DNA of 64,000 bases from Hyphomicrobiales bacterium (lineage in GTDB: Bacteria; Pseudomonadota; Alphaproteobacteria; Rhizobiales; Rhizobiaceae). Each line of letters opens with the position of its first letter. The stretch's first letter is position 1. Below are positions 9,052 through 16,432 of this stretch, piece after piece. The stretch lies in assembly GCA_900489925.1 (NCBI GenBank), contig UEHQ01000012.1, forward strand, positions 248,001 through 312,000, given 5' to 3'. Both the position numbers and the translations under genes were made by a program. The notes under the pieces were generated by a model. It searched no databases. It was given only the letters and a program-made list of their open reading frames with translations, and was not told the origin of the DNA.

Positions 9052-10098
9052 TTACTGGGTGATGCCGAGCTTCTTGCAACCGTCGGCGTATTCGCCGGTG
9101 CAAACTTCCTCAGGCGTCTGGATCTTCTTGTCGAAGATTTCAGCCTTGATGTTCTCGGCTGTGACGACGGCCGGGATGAAGAGCTCGGATGGGGTGTTGT
9201 AGAGCGTCGTCTTCGGCGCCGGGGTCGCCCCCTTGGCCAGCTGGACGGCGACGTTGGCAGCTGCTGCCGCCACGATCTCGGAAGGCTTGGAGATCGTGTT
9301 GTACTGGTCACCGGAGATGATCAGCTGCAGGGCCGCGATCGTCGCGTCATTGCCCGTTACCGGCGGAACCGGCTTGACGCCGGCAGCCTTCAAGGCCGCG
9401 ATGGCGCCGCCACCAGTGCCGTCATTGGCTGCGACGATGCCCTTGATCTGATCGCCAAAGCGCGTGATCTGGCCGGCTGCCCATTCCTGAGCCTTCGGCG
9501 GCGCCCATTCCGGCGTGTCGAATTCCGCCAGCGTCTTGTAGCCGGAATCCTTCAGGCCGCGATGGATACCGTCGCGGATCAGGCCAGCGGCTGCGTCCGT
9601 CGGAGAACCATTGATCTGCAGCACGCCCGAACCCTCGGCAACGCCGCCTGCCTTCAGGTGGTCGACCAGCGACTTCGCGATCGCGTAGCCGATACCTTCG
9701 TTATCGAAGGATACGTAGTAGTCGGCTGCCTTGTCCGGGATCGGACGGTCATAGGCGATAACCTTGACGTCCTGCGAATGTGCGATTTCAACGAGGCCGG
9801 CTGCGGCCGCGGAATCGACCGGATCAAGCACGATCACTTTCGCACCCTGGGCAATCACCGAGTTGAACTGCTGCTGCTGCAGGGCAGCATCGGCATTGGC
9901 GTTCTGGTAGATAACGGTGCAGCTGGCGCAGAGCTTTTCCATCTCGGCCTTGAAGCCAGGAAAGTCGTGCTTTTCATAGCGCGTCGATGCCTGGTCGGGC
10001 ATCAGGAATGCAACGGTCGCCGCTTCCTGAGCGTAGGCCGCGCCGGCAAACATGGCAACGGCTGCAGACGTTGCCAGCAACATAGTACGATACTTCAT
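9052..10098 (-). CDS. Sugar ABC substrate-binding protein (XylF-like)
   Basis: A 348-residue periplasmic sugar-binding protein of the CUT2 class. The start at 10098 follows a very strong ribosome site (AAGGAGGAGA). A signal peptide covers residues 1-23, with likely cleavage after AAYA. The mature part has the XylF/RbsB pattern: VAFLMPDQASTRYEKHD, a PVDSAAAAGLVEIA strand-helix, VIAYDRPIPD, the hinge segment YVSFDNEGIGY, and VAANDGTGGGAIAAL. XylF-type proteins bind pentoses, and the dehydrogenase and kinase downstream suggest a pentose or pentitol. Four cysteines in the mature protein (two in LCASC and two near the C terminus) may form disulfides. Confidence 0.88.
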   Translation of the reverse strand: MKYRTMLLATSAAVAMFAGAAYAQEAATVAFLMPDQASTRYEKHDFPGFKAEMEKLCASCTVIYQNANADAALQQQQFNSVIAQGAKVIVLDPVDSAAAAGLVEIAHSQDVKVIAYDRPIPDKAADYYVSFDNEGIGYAIAKSLVDHLKAGGVAEGSGVLQINGSPTDAAAGLIRDGIHRGLKDSGYKTLAEFDTPEWAPPKAQEWAAGQITRFGDQIKGIVAANDGTGGGAIAALKAAGVKPVPPVTGNDATIAALQLIISGDQYNTISKPSEIVAAAAANVAVQLAKGATPAPKTTLYNTPSELFIPAVVTAENIKAEIFDKKIQTPEEVCTGEYADGCKKLGITQ

Positions 10099-10254
10099 TC
10101 TCTCCTCCTTATTGAGCACATGCTCTATCGAGAGACGCCCTCCGGTTCGTTCCAAGCTCCCTGCCCCGTTCTTCTCGAACCAGACACGCCTTCATCGCCA
10201 GATATCGATTCGCATCGTACCGCCAATGACGTTGGATCCACCCGGACACCGCCC

Positions 10255-10276
10255 GGTTGACTCTCCCAAGTCAACC
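10255..10276. promoter_or_regulatory. Inverted repeat in LacI/binding-protein intergenic region
   Basis: GGTTGACT and AGTCAACC are perfect 8-bp arms around six bases, in the 276-bp divergent region (10099-10374). It is distinct in sequence from the ATCGAT-centred palindrome beside it and may be a second regulator site or part of the promoter (TTGACT resembles a -35 box). Confidence 0.4.
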
Positions 10277-10278
10277 AA

Positions 10279-10317
10279 CTTCATCGATTGCGCAACCTTG
10301 CTCAATCGATGAAGCAA
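10279..10317. promoter_or_regulatory. LacI-type operator pair
   Basis: Two perfect 12-bp arms, CTTCATCGATTG (10279-10290) and CAATCGATGAAG (10303-10314), sit 12 bp apart. Each contains the ATCGAT core. The right half is also embedded in a 20-bp pseudo-palindrome, TTGCT-N2-ATCGAT-N2-AGCAA at 10298-10317, of the size and centred-CG form usual for LacI-family operators. It lies about 60 bp before the divergent LacI gene. Confidence 0.55.
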
Positions 10318-10374
10318 CAATTGCCACCTTAGCCCAATGATGTCAAGCTACGTTCGACATGGAGGCACGCATTC

Positions 10375-11394
10375 GTGAATCAACCCAAGCAGACAAAAAA
10401 GACGACGATCTATGATCTGGCTGAACTTGCCGGCACATCGGCAAGCGCGGTCAGCGCGGTTTTGAATGGCAATTGGAAGAAGCGCCGGATCAGCAGCCAG
10501 CTGGCGGAGAAGATCACCCGGCTGGCGGAAGAACAGGGCTACGCGCTCAATATGCAGGCGAGCCTCCTGCGGCGCGAGAAGTCCAAGATCATCGGCATGA
10601 TCGTGCCCAAGTACGACAACCGCTACTTCGGTTCGATCGTGGAAGCCTTCGAAAACATGGCCCGTGAGCGCGGATTGTTCCCGATCATCACCTGTACGCG
10701 CCGTGATCCAGAGCTCGAGATAGAGGCCGCACGGACCATGCTCTCGTACCAGGTCGAATGGCTGGTTTCGACCGGCGCCACCGACCCCGACCGTATCACA
10801 GACCTCTGCGCGGCATCAGGCGTCCGCAGCCTCAATCTCGACCTTCCCGGATCCCGCGCTCCATCTGTCATCTCGGATAATTTTGCCGGCGCCCGGGAAC
10901 TGACCCGGCGCGTACTTGCCAATTGCGAGCGCAAGCTCGGCCGCGTCGAGCCGCTGCTCTTCGTCGGCGGACGCGGCAGCGACCACAACACCTCAGAGCG
11001 CGTCCGCGGTTTCCGCGCGGCGCACGCCGATATGGGGCTGGCCGTTGACGACAACCATATCCTTACATGTGGCTACGCGCCTGAGAAGGCCGAGATCGCT
11101 CTACAGGCACTTGCGCAACAGGAAGGAAACCTGACCCGGGGCATGTTCGTCAACTCGACCATTTCCTTCGAAGGGGTCATGCGCTGGATCAAGCGATCCC
11201 ACCACTACGATGGGCGTCCGCCGGTCATGGGTTGCTTCGACTGGGACCCATTCGCCGCCATGCTCGGCGACGACATCGAAATGGTACGCCAGGACGTGCC
11301 GGGAATGCTCAACGCGGTTTTCGGCATCATCGACCACGGGTCGAGCAAAGTCGAGCGCATCGAAATCCCGCCTTTGTTCCTCAGCCAGAACTGA
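10375..11394 (+). CDS. LacI-family transcriptional regulator
   Basis: A 339-residue repressor. The N-terminal helix-turn-helix is TTIYDLAELAGTSASAVSAV with the hinge helix NMQASLLRREKS, followed by a periplasmic-binding-protein-like sensor domain from IIGMIVPKYDNRYFGSIVEAF. The GTG start has GGAGG ten bases upstream. It is transcribed divergently from the sugar transporter operon and probably binds the ATCGAT-centred palindromes in between, releasing them when the sugar or its phosphate binds. The hinge sequence and the unusual insertion GNWKKRRISSQ within the DNA-binding domain differ from classical LacI but are seen in family members. Confidence 0.9.
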   Translation: MNQPKQTKKTTIYDLAELAGTSASAVSAVLNGNWKKRRISSQLAEKITRLAEEQGYALNMQASLLRREKSKIIGMIVPKYDNRYFGSIVEAFENMARERGLFPIITCTRRDPELEIEAARTMLSYQVEWLVSTGATDPDRITDLCAASGVRSLNLDLPGSRAPSVISDNFAGARELTRRVLANCERKLGRVEPLLFVGGRGSDHNTSERVRGFRAAHADMGLAVDDNHILTCGYAPEKAEIALQALAQQEGNLTRGMFVNSTISFEGVMRWIKRSHHYDGRPPVMGCFDWDPFAAMLGDDIEMVRQDVPGMLNAVFGIIDHGSSKVERIEIPPLFLSQN

Positions 11395-11399
11395 TCGAA

Positions 11400-11436
11400 G
11401 ACGTTCACGCCCGGCGCAATGCCGGGCGTGAACGTC
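11400..11436. terminator. Strong hairpin between convergent genes
   Basis: GACGTTCACGCCCGGC, loop GCAAT, then its exact 16-base complement. On the plus strand a TTTT follows a few bases later, so it can end the LacI transcript. The right arm overlaps the last two bases of the convergent permease stop codon, so it also caps the opposite transcript. Confidence 0.75.
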
Positions 11437-12220
11437 AGGCGTTTTGCGCTCTTCTGCGCCAAACATTCGCCAGCGCGGCGATAATGACCGTCCCCAGAAT
11501 GAAGACGAAGGCGGCCGCGGCGATGGCAGGACTGATGTTTTCGCGGATCGTCGAAAACATCTGGCGTGCAAGCGTGCGCTGGTTGGGCCCTGCCACAAAG
11601 AGCGTCAGGACGACCTCGTCGAGCGAGGTTGCGAACGCAAAGACAGCGCCCGAGATGATCCCGGGGAGCGCCAACGGCAACGTGACCGTTCTGAGCACAA
11701 CATGCGGTGCAGCCCCCATGCTTGCCGCAGCATGTTCAAGGCGCCGGTCGATACCCTGCAAGGAAGCCGTCACGTTCACGACGACAAACGGAACAGCCAA
11801 GACAGTGTGCGCGATGATGACGCCGATATAGGTGTTTGCCAGCCCATATCGCGCAAACATCAGCTGCATGCCCACCCCGAGTACGACCGCCGGCACGACC
11901 ATGGGAAGAAGAAACACGGTACGGATGAAACCGAACACCAGTGAAATACGCTTCCCGCGAAGGCCCAGCGAGCCGATCGTGCCGAGGACGGTCGCCAGGG
12001 CGGTTGTTCCTGCCCCGATCACCAGGCTGTTGAAAATCGACCGGCGCCAGGCGTCCGCAGTGAACAGTTCCTCGAACCACCGCGTCGAGTAGCTTGGAAT
12101 TGGGTAATTCAGGAAGACGCTGCTCGTAAACGCCAACGGCAGGATGGCGACCAGCGGTGCCAGCAGAAAGAAGACGACCAGGATCGCAAATGCGGCTTTC
12201 GAGATTGCCAGCGGCTTCAT
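11435..12220 (-). CDS. ABC transporter permease, PotC-like
   Basis: A 261-residue inner-membrane permease with six predicted helices of the polyamine/iron/thiamine-type import family. The coupling-helix motif EHAAASMGAAPHVVLRTVTLP (EAA type) lies around residue 155-175. It is the last gene of a binding protein, ATPase, permease, permease operon and overlaps the preceding permease by 4 bp (ATGA), indicating coupled translation. It pairs with the longer permease upstream to form the channel. The operon sits beside an XRE-cupin regulator and a histidinol-dehydrogenase paralogue, so the substrate may be an amino alcohol, polyamine-like or sulfonated diol compound; this is inference. Confidence 0.88.
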   Translation of the reverse strand: MKPLAISKAAFAILVVFFLLAPLVAILPLAFTSSVFLNYPIPSYSTRWFEELFTADAWRRSIFNSLVIGAGTTALATVLGTIGSLGLRGKRISLVFGFIRTVFLLPMVVPAVVLGVGMQLMFARYGLANTYIGVIIAHTVLAVPFVVVNVTASLQGIDRRLEHAAASMGAAPHVVLRTVTLPLALPGIISGAVFAFATSLDEVVLTLFVAGPNQRTLARQMFSTIRENISPAIAAAAFVFILGTVIIAALANVWRRRAQNA

Positions 12221-13410
12221 GCCCGCGCCTCCTCTGAAGACAGTCGGAGATAGACAACGTAGAGGATGATCGTTGCGAGCAGCAGCACCAGACCGAGAGC
12301 ACCGGCCATACCCCAGTTGGCCGCACCGGTGGCGTAATAGGCAATCACCGAACTGATCATCTGGTCTTTCGCGCCGCCGATGAGCGCCGGGGTGATGTAG
12401 TAGCCAAGAGCACTCATGAAGACTAGCAGTGAGCCGGAGACCACGCCTCGCATCGACAGCGGCAGCAGAACCCGCAGGAATGCGCGTATCGGGTTTGCCC
12501 CCAGGGATGCAGCGGCGGGCATCAAATTCTTCGGGATGCCGATCAGCACGCTGAAAATCGGAAGAACCATGAACGGCAACAGCACGTGAGTCATGGCGAT
12601 CACGACGCCGACACGGTTGAAAATGAGCGGGATCGGGCCACTGGTGAGGCCGATCGCCTGCAGCGACGCGTTGATCAATCCGTTATCCTGCAGGAGGATG
12701 AACCAGGCCGCCGTGCGGACAAGCAACGACGTCCACAGCGGCAGAAGAACGGCACCAAGCAAGAGCTGACGCTGCCATCCGCTGACCGACGCGGCGACCA
12801 TGGCAAAAGGCAACCCGAGCAGAATGCAGGCAATTGTGACCATTGCCGATGTAATCAGTGTTCGAATGAGCGTTTCCCGGTTGGCCGATGCGCCCTCGGG
12901 CATGCTGGCGATAGCGCCGCTTGCATCGCGGGTCAGATCGACAGCCGCGAGCAGGTTCCTGTCGGTGATCGGCGAGCCTGCCGCATCCTGAACAGCGATC
13001 CAGAACGCAGGATCGTTCCACCGGGAATCGACGGACACGAGGTCTGCGAGGGTCTCGTCGGATTTTACCGCAGTGCGTGTCTTGCTCATCAGCGTTCGAA
13101 AGCCGGACTTCGCGCTGTTCAGGCGGCGCACGAGGTCCCCGAAAAGCTCGTCATCCGTGATGCCGCGAATATCGGCGGCAAAGGCTCGTTGAGCATCGGC
13201 AGACGGAACACTCGCGCGGTCCCAGTCCTTGAGCGCGGACGTCACGGTTGGCAATGCACGCGATGCAACCGGGTCGGAAACCGCCGACTTCATCATGGTG
13301 AAGAGTGGCGCGATGAAGAAGAACACCAGGAAGAGTGCCAATGGCGCGACCAGCAGCAATGATGTCGCGTGTTTCGCTAACCGGCCCTCTCTCATGCGAC
13401 GATCCAGCAT
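12217..13410 (-). CDS. ABC transporter permease, PotB-like with large periplasmic insert
   Basis: A 397-residue permease, about 100-120 residues longer than PotB. The first helix (residues about 15-40) is followed by a hydrophilic region of roughly 140 residues (about 42-180) rich in Asp, Ser and Arg before the second helix. The rest is the usual six-helix core with the EAA-type motif MPAAASLGANPIRAFLRVLLP. By topology the insert should be periplasmic and could contact the binding protein. Similar long-loop permeases occur in rhizobial transporters of this class. It overlaps the ATPase gene by 19 bp and the next permease by 4 bp. Confidence 0.87.
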   Translation of the reverse strand: MLDRRMREGRLAKHATSLLLVAPLALFLVFFFIAPLFTMMKSAVSDPVASRALPTVTSALKDWDRASVPSADAQRAFAADIRGITDDELFGDLVRRLNSAKSGFRTLMSKTRTAVKSDETLADLVSVDSRWNDPAFWIAVQDAAGSPITDRNLLAAVDLTRDASGAIASMPEGASANRETLIRTLITSAMVTIACILLGLPFAMVAASVSGWQRQLLLGAVLLPLWTSLLVRTAAWFILLQDNGLINASLQAIGLTSGPIPLIFNRVGVVIAMTHVLLPFMVLPIFSVLIGIPKNLMPAAASLGANPIRAFLRVLLPLSMRGVVSGSLLVFMSALGYYITPALIGGAKDQMISSVIAYYATGAANWGMAGALGLVLLLATIILYVVYLRLSSEEARA

Positions 13411-14456
13411 TGCTCTGGCGAGAAGGACGCAACGACCTCGTCGCCCAGCTCCGGCGGGGCGCCCTTTCGGTCGGCTTTCACGATGAAATCCTTGCCTTCC
13501 GACCGTACGCGAAGCTGCAGGTGATCGCCGTGATAAACAATGTCGGAAACCGAAGCCTTGAGGCGATTGGCAGCGGGCGTCGCGGAATTGACCTCGATGC
13601 GTTCGGGCCTGATCGACAGCTTGACCTGCTTGCCTGGCTCAACCGGTGCGGACGCCCGAACATCGATCGTCGCTCCCCCATCGAGGCGCACGCTCAGCAA
13701 ACCATCGGTCGTCTTGTGCACCACGCCGGCAATCAGGTTTGTCTCGCCGATAAACTCGGCAACGAACTGCGTCCGGGGACTGTCGTAGATCTGTGCCGGT
13801 GTGCCGATCTGCTCGATTTTTCCGTGATTGAAGATGGCGATGCGGTCGGACATCGTCAGCGCTTCCGTCTGATCATGGGTCACGAAGACGATGGTAAGCC
13901 CCAGGCGACGGTGAAGATCGCGAATATCGAGCTGCATCTGCTCGCGAAGTTTCTTGTCGAGCGCCCCAAGCGGTTCGTCCATCAGAACGACTTCGGGCTC
14001 GAAGACCAGCGCACGCGCGAGTGCGACGCGCTGCTGCTGTCCGCCGGACAGCTGGATCGGGCGCCGGTCCTGAAAGACGCCAAGCTGCACCATGTCGAGA
14101 GCCTTGCCGACACGTTCGGCGATCTCAGCGCGGGAAACGCCTCTCATCTTCAGAGGAAAGGCTACGTTCTCAGCGACCGTCATGTGCGGGAAGAGAGCAT
14201 AGTTCTGAAAGACCACGCCCATGTTCCGCTTATATGGCGGCAAACCGTCAACGCGCTTGCCGGCGACAGAAATTGCGCCGCTTGAAGGCTTCTCAAAGCC
14301 CGCCAACATCATAAGCAACGTCGTCTTGCCGGAACCCGAGGGGCCGAGCATGCTGACGAACTCACCCTTTGCGATGGAAAGATCAAGATCGTCGACAACC
14401 GTCACGATGCCGAAAGACTTGCTTACTTTGTCGAAATTAATAAAGGCGTTGCTCAT
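13392..14456 (-). CDS. ABC transporter ATP-binding protein, PotA-like
   Basis: A 354-residue ATPase energising the Pot-type importer. Walker A is GPSGSGKTT, the signature is [15 protein letters not shown], Walker B is [12 protein letters not shown], and the switch His lies in [10 protein letters not shown]. The C-terminal third (from about residue 240) is a TOBE domain, as in PotA/FbpC. The ATG at 14456 is preferred over an in-frame TTG one codon upstream. An 87-bp gap with a hairpin separates it from the binding-protein gene. Confidence 0.9.
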   Translation of the reverse strand: MSNAFINFDKVSKSFGIVTVVDDLDLSIAKGEFVSMLGPSGSGKTTLLMMLAGFEKPSSGAISVAGKRVDGLPPYKRNMGVVFQNYALFPHMTVAENVAFPLKMRGVSRAEIAERVGKALDMVQLGVFQDRRPIQLSGGQQQRVALARALVFEPEVVLMDEPLGALDKKLREQMQLDIRDLHRRLGLTIVFVTHDQTEALTMSDRIAIFNHGKIEQIGTPAQIYDSPRTQFVAEFIGETNLIAGVVHKTTDGLLSVRLDGGATIDVRASAPVEPGKQVKLSIRPERIEVNSATPAANRLKASVSDIVYHGDHLQLRVRSEGKDFIVKADRKGAPPELGDEVVASFSPEQCWIVA

Positions 14457-14512
14457 CAAGGCCCACTCTCATTCCTGTTCGCGCTGCGCTTTGCGTTGCA
14501 GCTCGATATAAT

Positions 14513-14533
14513 GGGGCCTCACAAGGAGGCCCC
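14513..14533 (-). promoter_or_regulatory. Hairpin after binding-protein gene
   Basis: GGGGCCTC and GAGGCCCC are perfect 8-bp arms around five bases, placed 11 bp past the binding-protein stop and 57 bp before the ATPase start. No T-run follows on the minus strand, so RNA stabilisation or partial attenuation is more likely than full termination. Confidence 0.5.
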
Positions 14534-14543
14534 AAATCGAAAG

Positions 14544-15584
14544 TTACTGACCGAGCCAGGCATTGAAGCGCTGGGTCAGTTCCTCGGAGTTGTCGGTCCA
14601 GAAGTCAACGTCCAGAGCAATTGCACCCTTGAGGTTTTCTTCGCTGGTCGGCAGTTCCTTGCGGTACTGCTCAGGAACAAGCTTGGATGCACCGAGGTTG
14701 GGCAGGCCGTAGGCAATGAACTCAGGAAGCTTCGCCTGGTTTTCAGCCTTGCTGGCGAATGCGATGAAATCCATGGCCGCATCCTTGTTCGGCGCGTCCT
14801 TCAGGACCACCCAGGAGTCGATCGCATAGACGCTACCCGGGAAAACGAAGCCGAAATGCTTGCCCTCGGAACGGTTGATACCGCTGATACGACCGTTATA
14901 GGCCGCCGTCATGACCACCTGGCCGGAAGACAGCAGCTGGAGAGGCTGCGCGCCGGCATCCCACCAGACGATATTGCTCTTCAGTTCATCGAGCTTCTTG
15001 AACGCGCGATCAACGCCGCCTTCCGCACTCAGAACCTTGTAGACTTCGTCAGCCGGAACACCATCGGCCATCAGGGCGAATTCGAGGGCATATTTGGGGC
15101 CCTTGCGGAGGCCGCGCTTGCCCGGAAACTTCTTCGTGTCCCAGAAGTCGGCCCAGGTCTGCGGCGCTTCCTTCAGCTTGTCGGCATCATAGGAAAGGCC
15201 GGTCGACCAGACGATGTTGCCCACGCCGCAATCGCTCACGGCTGCAGGAAGAAAGGTTTCCTTGCCGCCCATCTTCTGCCAGTCAATCTTCTCGTAGATG
15301 CCGTCGGCGCATCCGAGAGCCAGTTCCTCGGATTCGACTTCAACCGCATCCCAGTTCGGCGTTCCGGCCTTCACCTTTGCCTGGAGAACGCCGTAGCCGC
15401 CCTCCCAGCTTTCATCCAGAACGGGCTTGCCGGATTCCTTCGAGAAGGTTTCAAAGAAGATCTTTCGCTGCGCGTCCTGGAAATTTCCGCCCCACGATAC
15501 CACTGTAAGGTCACGCGCCTGAGCGCCGAGCACGCCGCTCATCAGGACGGAAGATGCAATAAGAGATACTTTCAAGAGTTTCAT
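14544..15584 (-). CDS. ABC substrate-binding protein, PotD-like
   Basis: A 346-residue periplasmic binding protein of the polyamine/organic-cation class. A signal peptide covers residues 1-24 (MKLLKVSLIASSVLMSG, cleavage near AQA-RD). The mature protein begins with the family strand LTVVSWGGNFQDAQRK, followed by WDAVEVESEELALGC, a QTWADFWDTKKFPGKRG segment common to PotD-like proteins, and a substrate-site region NIVWWDAGAQPLQLLSSG. The start at 15584 gives a proper signal peptide; upstream extension is unlikely. First gene of the transporter operon, downstream of the XRE-cupin regulator on the same strand. Confidence 0.88.
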   Translation of the reverse strand: MKLLKVSLIASSVLMSGVLGAQARDLTVVSWGGNFQDAQRKIFFETFSKESGKPVLDESWEGGYGVLQAKVKAGTPNWDAVEVESEELALGCADGIYEKIDWQKMGGKETFLPAAVSDCGVGNIVWSTGLSYDADKLKEAPQTWADFWDTKKFPGKRGLRKGPKYALEFALMADGVPADEVYKVLSAEGGVDRAFKKLDELKSNIVWWDAGAQPLQLLSSGQVVMTAAYNGRISGINRSEGKHFGFVFPGSVYAIDSWVVLKDAPNKDAAMDFIAFASKAENQAKLPEFIAYGLPNLGASKLVPEQYRKELPTSEENLKGAIALDVDFWTDNSEELTQRFNAWLGQ

Positions 15585-15703
15585 CGACGTTCCCCATTTT
15601 GGATTTGGATATCGAGTAGGAAACCACGTTTTGACTGTTTTGGAAGGCAGGCGAGGAGCACTGGTGACTATTCTCACCGTCGGTTAACTGCTCCAGTCGC
15701 GTA

Positions 15704-16252
15704 TCAATAAGTCGGCGGCGTGATGGCGCTGAGGATCTCGCTTTTGCCGTCATGCACGTTGCGGAAACGATGCGGCAAGCGGCTGTCGAAATAATATCCG
15801 TCGCCCGGTCGAAGCACTTTTTGCTGTCCGCCGACCGTGACCTCAACTGCACCTGAGAGCACCATCCCCGCCTCTTGAGCCGCATGCGCGAACGCTTCCC
15901 CCGAATCCGCTCCCACCGCATAGGTCTCGTGCAGCATCAGGAGTTGCCGGTTCGGGTGATCCAACCCGATGACCCGATATGAAATCGTGTCCACTTTCCC
16001 TATCTCAACGAGATCTTGCGACGTGTAGAAGGGGGTATAGGGCAGACTGGACTGAAGGTCGGAGAAAAACCCGGGCAACGTGGTCCCGAGCGCCTCGAGC
16101 ACAGCGCTCAACGTGTCGACCGAGGGACTCATCCGATCGCGCTCGATCAACGAGATCGTTGAATGCGAGATCCCGGAGCGGGCCGCCAGCTCCCTTACGC
16201 CCAAGTCGCGTCGGCGACGCAGCTCACGCAGTTTGGCACCAATCTTCGGCAT
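15704..16252 (-). CDS. XRE-family regulator with cupin domain
   Basis: A 182-residue transcription factor. An N-terminal HTH_3 domain (LRELRRRRDLGVRELAARSG with ISHSTISLIERDRMSPSVDT, residues about 7-45) is joined to a C-terminal cupin barrel (about residues 105-180, GGQQKVLRPGDGYYFDSRLPHRFRN). This architecture matches PuuR-type regulators, which sense amines or related metabolites through the cupin. It lies between a Pot-type transporter operon (same strand) and the divergent histidinol-dehydrogenase-like gene, and probably controls both. Ligand not identifiable from sequence. Confidence 0.88.
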   Translation of the reverse strand: MPKIGAKLRELRRRRDLGVRELAARSGISHSTISLIERDRMSPSVDTLSAVLEALGTTLPGFFSDLQSSLPYTPFYTSQDLVEIGKVDTISYRVIGLDHPNRQLLMLHETYAVGADSGEAFAHAAQEAGMVLSGAVEVTVGGQQKVLRPGDGYYFDSRLPHRFRNVHDGKSEILSAITPPTY

Positions 16253-16353
16253 GCACGTCCCTCTCTGTCTCGATCAGGCGCGCAGCATGACACTCCAGAT
16301 CCCGGCCGCCTATCGCTGATTGCGGCAACGGACTCGCGTTGGTGATAATACTA

Positions 16354-16363
16354 GACAGGTGTC
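16354..16363. promoter_or_regulatory. Small palindrome in XRE/HisD-like divergent region
   Basis: GACAGGTGTC is a short palindrome (4-bp arms, 2-bp centre) next to a GATAAT hexamer in the 180-bp divergent region. Candidate operator for the XRE-cupin regulator; weak support because of its short length. Confidence 0.25.
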
Positions 16364-16432
16364 CAGTGGGCAATTGTCGGACCGCCGAGAGTGGATGATG
16401 CTCCTTGCCAGCACGCACATAGGAGACCCTTC

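Noticed and set aside
9004..10260. Long plus-strand frame opposite the XylF-like gene
   Set aside because: Antisense shadow; the minus-strand protein has a signal peptide, strong ribosome site and family motifs.
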